From Rhodocyclales bacterium (GTDB lineage: Bacteria; Pseudomonadota; Gammaproteobacteria; Burkholderiales; Rhodocyclaceae), in contig JAJTBM010000200.1 of assembly GCA_021286885.1 (NCBI GenBank), positions 1 through 5,986 on the forward strand: a stretch of 5,986 bases of DNA. The letters are read 5' to 3'. Below the pieces are notes generated by a model. The model did no database searches. It was not told the DNA's origin and saw only the letters and a list, made by a program, of their open reading frames with translations. How positions within the stretch are numbered: position 1 is the first letter of the stretch; each line of letters begins with the position of its first letter. A program made the position numbers and the translations under genes. Shown piece by piece: positions 1 through 5,986 of the stretch.

Positions 1-69
1 CGAAAGGGGACATCATCCGCCTATCGGGGTGTCTGGGGGGATTGGACCATTACAATCAGCGCTTCTCGG

Positions 70-2316
70 TTATATCAGCATGAGAGGCGGTGTGTCCGGA
101 TCGGGAGGAGTGTAGCGGGCGACACCGTTGCGTCCGCCGGTTTTTACAGCGTACATGGAGCGATCAGCATATTCGAACAGGACTTCTGGAGCTTCTGCAT
201 CGGTAGGATAAAACGAAATGCCAATACTGCCGGAGATCTTGACCGTTTCGCTGCTTAAGTGGTGAGGACTTGCCAGTGCATGGACCAGGGATTGGGCGAT
301 GGACTCCACATGTTCTGGGTCTTTGATGCCTCCCAGGATCACTGCAAACTCGTCACCTCCCAGGCGTGCAGCGGTGTCTGTGGCGCGGATGCAGCCGCGA
401 ATGCGCTGGGCGGTTTCCACGAGCACTTGGTCGCCCGCCAGATGGCCCAGCCGGTCGTTAACCTCCTTGAAGTGATCCAAGTCGATCAGCAGCAAAGCCA
501 CCAGCGTATCTGTACGGCGTGCAAAGCTCATTTCCTGTTGCAGGCGATCCAGGAACAGACGTCGGTTCGGTAGGCCGGTGAGTACATCGTAACTGGCCTG
601 GCGCCACAGGCTTTCCTCGGCCCGCTTCTGGGCGGTAACGCTGGAGTACATGCCCACACGCCATTGCGGACGGTTGTTCTCGTCGTAGATGGTGCTGATC
701 ATCAGCCAGTCGGCCACCACTTCGCCGGAGCTGCGCCGGTTAAGAATTTCGCCCTTCCAGCTCCCCGTATTTTCCAGGCTTTCCCACATAGCACGATAGA
801 AGTCTTGGTCGTGCCGTCCTGATTGCAGGATGCGTGCAGACTGGCCTAGGGTTTGCTCGGGACTGAAGCCGGTTAGACGCGTAAAGGCCGGGTTGATGGC
901 GATGATCTTGCCGCTGGGGTCGGTCACGATGATGGCCTCGCCCACCGCCTGGTAGACCAGGGATGCCAGCCGGAGTGCTTCTTCCCGCTCGCGGCGCTCC
1001 GTGATGTCGCGCAGGATCATCATGACGCAGGGCCCCTGTTCGGTACTGAGTGGGGTGGAGCTGACCGATACCGGGATCGGACGCCCATTGCCTTGAGCCC
1101 ATAAATCCAGGTCTGCGCAGGCGCGGTGCTGAATGTCGTAGCGTTCATCCAGTTCGGGCAGTATGCGGGACAGCGCCTGGTCCCGCAGCTCTTCACCCAC
1201 GAAGCCGAGCAACTGCAAAGTTTGGCGGTTGTAGTGGGAAATGCGGTTATGGGGGCCGATGATCAGAATGGCATCGGGGGCCGTCTCAAGCAGGGTGCGT
1301 AGCTCATGCTCTGTGCGGGAGAGGGTTGTCAGATCAGCTTCCCGGGCGGCCCAAGCATGCAGTAGTAGGGCAAGCATGGTAAGGGTGCCGATGACGAAGG
1401 CACAGACCTGCAGTGCGGTTTTGGTGAAATCTTGGTGCCAGTCGGTGAGGTAATCTTCCTCAGCGAGCCCGACGATGACGTAAAACGGGTAATGGGCCAT
1501 GCGCCGATAGCTGTTGCTGCGCTGGACCTGATCCATCTTGGTCGGTGCGGTATAGCTGCCGTGTTCGGGGCCTTCCTTGAGCGCGTTTGCGAGTTGGGGA
1601 GAGATGGTTCGGGAGCCCAGGGCGGCTTCAGCGCCATCAAGGTCGGGCACTCGGGCAACCAAGCCAAGGGCGCTGTCCCTGAGACTGACGGCACCATTGG
1701 GGCCCAGGTCCAGATTTGAAAACAATGCTTTGAAGTAGGAAAGCCGTATCTGGGCAAGCACAATGCCGCCAAATCGGCCGTCCGCGTCTTTGATGCGGCG
1801 GCTCAGGCTGATAACCCACGCATCACTCACCTTGCTGCGAAATGGCGGGGAAATCAGTAGCTCCGGCTGAACACTGTCCCGGTGGCGCCGAAAGTATTCC
1901 CAGTCTGCTAGATTCTGGGCGGCTACTGGTGTGCTGCGGCTACTGGCGTGTACCGTTCCTCGCGCATCGATAACCGCCAAGTATTCTAGGTGAGGTTCGT
2001 GGTGTGCGATGTGCTGCAGGTTTGCAGCCAGTCGTTCGGTGCTGATGAATGTACGGTGAGTTTCCAGATCATCCACAATGCCTTTCAAGCTTAGGTCGAG
2101 CTTGTCCAGATAGGCCTCCACGTCGTGCTCCAGCAGCAGCGCAATATTCTGCGTTGCCGTGGTGGCCTGGGCCTGGGACTGGGTATAGCTCTGGGTCAGG
2201 GATTGCCATGCGAGCCCGATGACCATCAGGTTGAGTACCAAGACAGCAAAGACCAGCCGCAGCCGATATTGGCGGAGACCGAAGCCGCTCAGCTGGAGAC
2301 GGGGAAGCGCGTTCAT
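70..2316 (-). CDS. Membrane-bound diguanylate cyclase (dCache-PAS-PAS-GGDEF)
   Basis: Predicted inner-membrane enzyme making cyclic di-GMP from two GTP, 748 aa. Domains in order: basic N-terminus, transmembrane helix about 20-40, periplasmic double-Cache-like sensor about 45-297, second transmembrane helix about 300-323, PAS1 about 336-438, PAS2 with PAC about 451-566, GGDEF domain about 574-735. The motif GGDEF is at 653-657 (bases 346-360). By alignment to PleD, D612 is a metal ligand and N620 and D629 contact the guanine. An RATD I-site (644-647) lies exactly five residues before GGDEF, so product inhibition is expected. There is no EAL or HD-GYP domain, so it should be synthase-only. The periplasmic part has the pattern usual for sensors of proteobacterial diguanylate cyclases (DWEYF, SLSRRI, DGRFGG); its ligand is unknown. 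The ATG at 2316 gives a proper N-in signal anchor but has no Shine-Dalgarno match. It lies 90 bp after the TPR gene stop. Activity is well supported; cellular output is not known. Confidence 0.95.
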   Translation of the reverse strand: MNALPRLQLSGFGLRQYRLRLVFAVLVLNLMVIGLAWQSLTQSYTQSQAQATTATQNIALLLEHDVEAYLDKLDLSLKGIVDDLETHRTFISTERLAANLQHIAHHEPHLEYLAVIDARGTVHASSRSTPVAAQNLADWEYFRRHRDSVQPELLISPPFRSKVSDAWVISLSRRIKDADGRFGGIVLAQIRLSYFKALFSNLDLGPNGAVSLRDSALGLVARVPDLDGAEAALGSRTISPQLANALKEGPEHGSYTAPTKMDQVQRSNSYRRMAHYPFYVIVGLAEEDYLTDWHQDFTKTALQVCAFVIGTLTMLALLLHAWAAREADLTTLSRTEHELRTLLETAPDAILIIGPHNRISHYNRQTLQLLGFVGEELRDQALSRILPELDERYDIQHRACADLDLWAQGNGRPIPVSVSSTPLSTEQGPCVMMILRDITERREREEALRLASLVYQAVGEAIIVTDPSGKIIAINPAFTRLTGFSPEQTLGQSARILQSGRHDQDFYRAMWESLENTGSWKGEILNRRSSGEVVADWLMISTIYDENNRPQWRVGMYSSVTAQKRAEESLWRQASYDVLTGLPNRRLFLDRLQQEMSFARRTDTLVALLLIDLDHFKEVNDRLGHLAGDQVLVETAQRIRGCIRATDTAARLGGDEFAVILGGIKDPEHVESIAQSLVHALASPHHLSSETVKISGSIGISFYPTDAEAPEVLFEYADRSMYAVKTGGRNGVARYTPPDPDTPPLMLI

Positions 2317-2406
2317 GCGGAGGTGTGTGGGGGTAGGACAAGAGGTTGCAAAATTTCCCGATTAATAACACTTTTAGGCGGGCTTGCGGGATTTTTGGTG
2401 AGCTAC

Positions 2407-4164
2407 CTAGGGGATGGGCTTGATTCCGTGCTGTAGGCGAGCCACTTCCGCTTCGATCTGGGTTATGAAGGGCTGCAGTGCGGCCTGAGGGGCTTTGTTG
2501 TATGCCTCGTGCATTGCGGTCAGGTGTGGGCTGTCTGGCTTGCCTTCTGCAGCGTCCAGAAGGGCGAGTTGCCCGTGGACCTGGATGCAGCTGGTGAGGA
2601 TTTCACTCTCTTCGTAGCCCTTCAAGGCCTGGGTGAAGTGCTCACGTGCTTCCGAGGCTTGAGGGGGTTCTCTACTCACGATGAGGCCAAGCATGAAATG
2701 GGCGTTAGCCTCCCCAAGGCGATCAGGAATCGCTTGGTAGAGGCTGATGGCTGTACGCAAGTCTTCTCGGGCGGGCAGGTATTGCCCGGTCAGATAGCTG
2801 ATTTTTGCGAGACTGACCAAAATATTGGCCGCACCAAGCGGGTCGCCCTCTGCGTGGGCAATCAAATAAGCTCTGTCCAGATCCGCATGGGCTTGGGGTA
2901 GGTCACCCAAGTGAATGAAGAGCCTGGCTCGGGCCTCTAGCGCGATGCATTCGCCACGTGCAAAGTGCTCCTTCTGGAAAAGTGAAATTGCTTTGTCGTA
3001 GTTGTTACGTGTGGCCGGGATGTCGTCTTGTTGGTAAGCGAGGTACCCCTGCTCCAGTTGTATTTCGGCCTCCTGTAGGTAAGCGCGGCTTTCCTGGGCC
3101 AAGTCCAAAGCAGCGTCAAGCAAGGTCCGTGCTTTAAGTATTTCGCCACGGCGAGCGGCGATTGTCGCCAGCATTCGCAAGCAGCTGGCGATTAAGGGCT
3201 TGTGCCCTTGTTGATATGCGATGGTCTGTGCCTGGGTGATGTACTGCTCTGCTTGGGTGATGTTGTTTGTGACGAGTGCCAGGTGTGCAAGCTGGCTAAG
3301 AATATTGGCTTGCCATGCGAGGTTCTGGCTTTGCTTCGCGAAAGTAAGCGCCTGCTGGTAATGGCTGTGGGCTGTTTGGGTGTTGCCGTGAATCTCTGCC
3401 AACTCCCCTAGCAAATATTCTTGCCGTTCATTTGCCCCATACTGGGCGGCCTTTTGCAGGATCTCTGCTGCTTCGTCCGCTCTACTTGTGCGTATCAATA
3501 ACTCGGCCAGTTCATGATGCAGATCCCCAAGAATGTTGCTGGGCGTTTCGGATTGGGCAGGCAAGGTGCGCAGGTAGTGGGTGAGCTCTTCGATCCGGGC
3601 GCTGCGTTGGGCAAGGCTGTGTTGGGGGGTGAGTGACTCCAGCGAGGGCTGAGTGTGGTTCTCGGGCAGGATGGGGATTGCTGCAGAGGAGGGCGCGCAG
3701 AAATCGAAGATACCGCTTCGCCAATCCCACAAGTCGGGGGCTTCTGTGGCCAGGATGCTGACGCCAGGCGGCGTGAGCCAGAGCAGTAGCGGGCAGGGAA
3801 GTGATCGGATGAAAGGCTCGCGCCGTAGATTCCATTGACGCGCCCGGGCGGGGGTCAGCCAGGTATCCAGCCCCAAGAGTTCAATACGGGCAGGGGGCGT
3901 CTTGAGGCCAGCGATGTGGTGCTCCAGATCAATCAGATCGGGGTAGTCGGTGCTGTTGAGCGTGATGCTCAGGGGGGCTTGAAACGCCTGTGCCAACCGG
4001 TCGCTGATCTCGGCCCTGCGCTGGCCATGCGTGTATTTGACAAGGAGGAGTGCCCAGCGCCCCTGATGGGCCAGGAGCGTGCGCTCTAAACGTACCCACT
4101 CCCGTGCCGGGTTGGCGATCTCGGCCTCGGTTTCGGTTTCGGTTTCAGGGCTCAGGCTTGGCAT
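2407..4164 (-). CDS. TPR-repeat protein with degenerate P-loop-like N-terminal domain
   Basis: Cytoplasmic protein of 585 aa with no signal peptide or transmembrane segment; function unknown. After an acidic low-complexity start (ETETETE, 7-13), residues about 22-155 form an alpha/beta domain. It contains a hydrophobic strand LLLVKYTHG (39-47) where a Walker A would be, IELLGLDTWL (94-103) resembling a Walker B strand, then NLRRE (112-116), PLLLWLTP (125-132) and APDLWDWRSG (142-151). I recall the last motifs from other bacterial TPR proteins paired with ATPases. No GKS/T is present, so it probably does not hydrolyse NTP. Residues about 212-520 hold roughly eight TPR units of 34-40 residues (for example around 287-317, 326-360, 405-438 and 446-478), with a helical cap after 525. 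The ATG at 4164 overlaps the end of the upstream ATPase gene by 20 bp, suggesting coupled translation and a working partnership. Inferred role: protein-binding scaffold or sensor for that ATPase. Confidence 0.9.
   Translation of the reverse strand: MPSLSPETETETEAEIANPAREWVRLERTLLAHQGRWALLLVKYTHGQRRAEISDRLAQAFQAPLSITLNSTDYPDLIDLEHHIAGLKTPPARIELLGLDTWLTPARARQWNLRREPFIRSLPCPLLLWLTPPGVSILATEAPDLWDWRSGIFDFCAPSSAAIPILPENHTQPSLESLTPQHSLAQRSARIEELTHYLRTLPAQSETPSNILGDLHHELAELLIRTSRADEAAEILQKAAQYGANERQEYLLGELAEIHGNTQTAHSHYQQALTFAKQSQNLAWQANILSQLAHLALVTNNITQAEQYITQAQTIAYQQGHKPLIASCLRMLATIAARRGEILKARTLLDAALDLAQESRAYLQEAEIQLEQGYLAYQQDDIPATRNNYDKAISLFQKEHFARGECIALEARARLFIHLGDLPQAHADLDRAYLIAHAEGDPLGAANILVSLAKISYLTGQYLPAREDLRTAISLYQAIPDRLGEANAHFMLGLIVSREPPQASEAREHFTQALKGYEESEILTSCIQVHGQLALLDAAEGKPDSPHLTAMHEAYNKAPQAALQPFITQIEAEVARLQHGIKPIP
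4128..4145. repeat. Three tandem CGGTTT hexamers at the gene junction
   Basis: Three exact copies of CGGTTT on the plus strand (GAAACC units on the minus strand) encode the alternating Glu-Thr stretch near the N-terminus of the TPR protein. The right-hand copy touches the ATPase stop codon. Because the unit is 6 bp, a gain or loss of copies would keep the TPR frame and only change the length of an acidic linker. Confidence 0.8.
4145..4164 (-). other. 20-bp overlap of ATPase stop and TPR start
   Basis: The TPR gene ATG (4164-4162) lies inside the last codons of the ATPase gene, whose TGA is at 4147-4145, in a different frame. The 20 bases before the ATG (CTACAAAC next to it) have no Shine-Dalgarno match, so ribosomes finishing the ATPase probably restart here. 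This points to co-expression and probably to a fixed protein ratio. Confidence 0.85.
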
Positions 4165-5530
4165 GTTTGTAGCCGGGCAGGGTGCGGATGCAGGGGTGGC
4201 TTTGGCGCCAGGACCCTTCGTTATATTCCAGGAGGGCGCCTCGGTCGATGAGGGCGCTCATGTCTTCGGCCAGTCCTTCATTGGTTGGGTTGTCATCTAC
4301 TTGGCTCAGCAAGGCATAGTGGGCGGGTTTCAGCCAGTCCCGGTAACTGCTCGCCAGGGATTTGATGGCTTGTTCTACTGCGGCCTCATCAATCAGGGCG
4401 CCATCGGCTTCAATGCAGGCGTTGGAAAGCAGTTGGAGCAAACCGCGCAGATGGCCGCCAGAGTATTCGATTAGACGATCCAGCACTGTTTGGGATTCAA
4501 ACACCCGATAATTTGCGCGCAGCAGTACCAAGTGGCGTAAGGCCTTATAGCTCGCCTCTATGGGTGTGCCTTGGTCAAAATCCTTGAGCTTGACCATAGG
4601 CAGCACAATATGCCGGAACTGGTTGGGCAGGTCTCCGCTGGCCTTGAGGGCCATGGGGGCGGTGTACACCACATGGGCCTGGACGCTGGTGAGTTGGCTG
4701 ACGTTGTTGACGAAAAAGTCTCGCCAGTCGTCGTGCTTGAGTCGATCCAGTCCATCAATCACCAGGAGCAGGCCGCGCCCCAGGTGGGCGGTTTGAATCG
4801 CATGGCGCACCGCCGCAAGAAAGGTGTTGAGTGCAGCAATGAACTCGCTATAGCCCTTGTTGAGTTCGGTGCGGATGATTTCCCGGTAAGTGCTGCCCGC
4901 CTTGACGCTACTCGTGAACTTGGCCAGCAGCGCTCCCAGGAAAGGGAGTGCTCCGCCGATCTGAGCGCTGGTGTCCAGTTGGGCGGTCAGCTCACGTAGT
5001 TGGGTTTGTTCTGTGACCACACGGCTCAACCAGTCGCGCAGTGCGCCGTATTGGGCTTCCGGCAGGGGCAGGGGGGCGGAAGGATGGGCCTCGTTGTAGG
5101 CCACGATGCTGTCGATCACCTGTTTTGCAAACGCCAGCCAGACCTCGTAATACTTGAGATCGTTGGGGTCCAACAGTTCGGTGATGTCTGCCCGTACTAC
5201 CCAGTAGCGCTCCGGCCCTTCCAGTTCGCGGGTCAGCCGTGTGAGCTCGGTGCTCTTGCCGCAGCCCACGTGCCCTACGAATAGCAGATGCTGGTTTTCC
5301 AGCGGCGAAAAATCGCCTGTTTGTTCATCGTAGCCCAGGCTGCGTAAAAATTTGCGGCGGAAGCTATTGCCTCGGGCTTTCAGGGTGTTTACAAAGCGAA
5401 TGTCATCTTGTGCCAGGCTGTTTTGCAGATCTATCTGCCTACTGATCTCCAGTATTTTAAGCGGCGCCTGTTCAAGCCCCGCATCGGGTGTGGGCAAATT
5501 CAGGAGCTGATACGGGTCGATGGCAGGCAT
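4145..5530 (-). CDS. P-loop ATPase, AAA+/STAND-like, partner of the TPR protein
   Basis: Soluble ATPase of 461 aa from the chosen ATG at 5530. Visible motifs (numbered from that ATG): Walker A GHVGCGKST (86-94) after strand LLFV; Walker B LLLVIDGLD (254-262, acidic D259); a sensor-1-like strand VVYTAP (287-292); SGGHLRG (357-363), a sensor-2-like position; and a C-terminal part (about 397-454) ending in LLEYN and SHP, like a winged helix. A hydrophobic, glycine-rich stretch (about 190-203) lies between Walker A and B. The family recurs in bacteria beside TPR proteins; I know of no assigned function. No effector domain is fused. An in-frame TTG at 5626 would add 32 residues rich in Pro and Ala, but it sits against the terminator and has no ribosome site; a GTG at 5569 is also possible. 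The ATG has no clear Shine-Dalgarno either, so the start is uncertain. The stop TGA overlaps the following TPR gene. Coding status is firm; the biological role (signalling switch, possibly defence) is hypothesis. Confidence 0.88.
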   Translation of the reverse strand: MPAIDPYQLLNLPTPDAGLEQAPLKILEISRQIDLQNSLAQDDIRFVNTLKARGNSFRRKFLRSLGYDEQTGDFSPLENQHLLFVGHVGCGKSTELTRLTRELEGPERYWVVRADITELLDPNDLKYYEVWLAFAKQVIDSIVAYNEAHPSAPLPLPEAQYGALRDWLSRVVTEQTQLRELTAQLDTSAQIGGALPFLGALLAKFTSSVKAGSTYREIIRTELNKGYSEFIAALNTFLAAVRHAIQTAHLGRGLLLVIDGLDRLKHDDWRDFFVNNVSQLTSVQAHVVYTAPMALKASGDLPNQFRHIVLPMVKLKDFDQGTPIEASYKALRHLVLLRANYRVFESQTVLDRLIEYSGGHLRGLLQLLSNACIEADGALIDEAAVEQAIKSLASSYRDWLKPAHYALLSQVDDNPTNEGLAEDMSALIDRGALLEYNEGSWRQSHPCIRTLPGYKHAKPEP

Positions 5531-5552
5531 GGCAGCAATGGGCGTAAAACGA

Positions 5553-5565
5553 TGGAGCGATGGTA
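5553..5565 (-). promoter_or_regulatory. Weak candidate extended -10 for the ATPase-TPR genes
   Basis: On the minus strand TGC is directly followed by TACCAT (hexamer at 5565-5560), which matches four of six positions of a sigma-70 -10 element plus the extended TG. A start of transcription near 5553 would give a leader of about 23 nt before the ATG at 5530. The -35 position (AAGGCC) does not match, and a run of seven C precedes it. This is the best candidate in the 97 bp between the terminator and the ATG, but it is a weak one. Confidence 0.22.
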
Positions 5566-5627
5566 GCACAGGGGGGGTGAGGGCCTTGGTCGGGCCGCTT
5601 GGGTGCGGTACTGGTGGCGCTTCCAAT

Positions 5628-5657
5628 AAAAAAACGCCGGGTTGCCCCGGCGTTTTT
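5628..5657 (-). terminator. Strong intrinsic terminator after malate synthase
   Basis: A perfect inverted repeat with a 7-bp GC core (cgccggg at 5635-5641 pairing with cccggcg at 5646-5652), extended by A-T pairs to about 12 bp, around a 4-nt loop. Read on the minus strand the loop is GCAA, a stable GNRA tetraloop, and the stem runs into seven Ts (5634-5628). It lies 43 bp after the malate synthase stop and just before the ATPase gene. Since the plus-strand version also ends in five Ts, it could work in both directions, but no plus-strand gene is seen next to it. Confidence 0.9.
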
Positions 5658-5671
5658 GTACTGCAGTCCTG

Positions 5672-5687
5672 TTCAGGCGTGCCTGAA
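5672..5687. repeat. Short palindrome in the malate synthase 3' UTR
   Basis: TTCAGGC and GCCTGAA form a 7-bp inverted repeat separated by 2 nt, between the malate synthase stop codon and the main terminator. As RNA it would fold into a 6-bp stem with a 4-nt loop. It has no T-run, so it is not a terminator by itself. It could protect the 3' end of the mRNA or be a dyad site for a regulator; nothing here decides between them. Confidence 0.5.
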
Positions 5688-5700
5688 ACCCAGGCCCGAC

Positions 5701-5986
5701 TTACTCCATCGCTTCGTACAGCGGCAGGGTCAGGAATTCCGGGTATTCCGGGGTGAGGGACATCTTGTCGAAGATCTCGGCAGCCTGGTCGTAGGTGGCG
5801 GTGTCTTCGCCCTGGGCGGTGACGGTGGCCTTCACCTTGGCCAGTTCTTCGGCGATCATCGGGCGCACCATTTCAACGGTGACCTTGCGGCCATCGTCGA
5901 GGATGCCCTTGGGCGAAACCACCCACTGCCAGACTTGCGAGCGGGAGATTTCGGCGGTGGCGGCGTCTTCCATCAGGTTGTGGATG
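5701..5986 (-). CDS. aceB: Malate synthase A, C-terminal part (runs off the window)
   Basis: Last 94 complete codons of a gene whose 5' part lies beyond the right edge; it ends in TAA at 5701-5703. Malate synthase condenses glyoxylate with acetyl-CoA to give malate in the glyoxylate cycle. The readable sequence starts IHNLMEDAATAEISR, the signature of the A-type enzyme. The Asp of MEDAAT matches the proposed catalytic base, and about 87 residues follow it, close to the spacing in the Escherichia coli enzyme (about 533 aa). WQWV, the segment around MIAEEL and the terminal PLYEAME also fit the helical C-terminal domain. The gene is followed by its own intrinsic terminator, so the ATPase-TPR genes downstream are probably a separate unit. 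Identity is confident; whether aceA or other glyoxylate genes are near cannot be seen. Confidence 0.93.
   Translation of the reverse strand, partial: IHNLMEDAATAEISRSQVWQWVVSPKGILDDGRKVTVEMVRPMIAEELAKVKATVTAQGEDTATYDQAAEIFDKMSLTPEYPEFLTLPLYEAME

Noticed and set aside
11..16. Two minus-strand ATG codons at the left edge preceded by AGGCGG, a possible start of a further downstream gene.
   Set aside because: At most five codons are inside the window, so coding cannot be judged.
3..83. Plus-strand open frame (reads KGDIIRLSGCLGG... up to TGA at 81-83), possibly the end of a convergent gene overlapping the cyclase stop by 14 bp.
   Set aside because: Only 26 codons are visible, other plus frames here are open too, and I recognise no family. 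The next sequence to the left would decide it.
259..573. Long open frames on the plus strand opposite the cyclase, and similar frames opposite the TPR and ATPase genes.
   Set aside because: They are shadows of genes with clear domains, have no recognisable products, and are expected in GC-rich coding DNA.
2349..2377. Sigma-54-like promoter for the cyclase (GG ... TTGCAA).
   Set aside because: The GG and GC are 7 nt apart instead of the required 10, and no good sigma-70 pair fits either.
2345..2399. Possible weak terminator or hairpin (TCCCG ... CGGGA with flanking A/T runs) between the TPR and cyclase genes.
   Set aside because: Only 5 GC-rich pairs, a loop of about 26 nt and mismatches next to the stem; too weak to call.
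1..5986. CRISPR arrays, tRNA or rRNA genes, insertion sequences, integrase or attachment sites.
   Set aside because: No spaced direct repeats, no cloverleaf-like sequence and no transposase or recombinase motif were seen on either strand.

Overview
The window looks like a chromosomal segment of a moderately GC-rich proteobacterium, most likely a betaproteobacterium. This rests on the malate synthase A type at the right edge, the style of the Cache-PAS-PAS-GGDEF protein and the base composition; it is inference, with no 16S or other phylogenetic marker in view. Every gene I can support is on the minus strand, so transcription runs from right to left.

Right edge (5701-5986): the C-terminal 94 codons of malate synthase A (aceB, glyoxylate cycle). 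A short palindrome (5672-5687) and a strong intrinsic terminator (5628-5657) follow it and separate this housekeeping gene from what comes next.

Centre (2407-5530): two genes overlapping by 20 bp. The first encodes a soluble P-loop ATPase of AAA+/STAND-like type (Walker A, Walker B, a sensor-1-like strand, a GGHLRG motif and a probable C-terminal winged helix). The second encodes a TPR protein whose N-terminal ~135 residues look like a P-loop fold without its Walker A, followed by about eight TPR units. I recognise this ATPase/TPR pairing as a recurring but functionally uncharacterised two-gene arrangement. A nucleotide-driven switch plus a TPR partner, perhaps for signalling or biological conflict, is the best reading and is a hypothesis. 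No nuclease, TIR, protease or other effector domain is visible.

Left (70-2316): a membrane-bound diguanylate cyclase with a periplasmic double-Cache sensor, two cytoplasmic PAS domains and a GGDEF domain with intact catalytic and inhibitory (I-site) motifs. It lies 90 bp downstream of the TPR gene on the same strand, so it may be the third gene of an operon or an independent neighbour. Positions 1-69 hold no gene I can support.

None of the three complete genes has a recognisable Shine-Dalgarno sequence. The ATPase start is uncertain; I chose the ATG at 5530 over a longer TTG form that would begin at the edge of the terminator.
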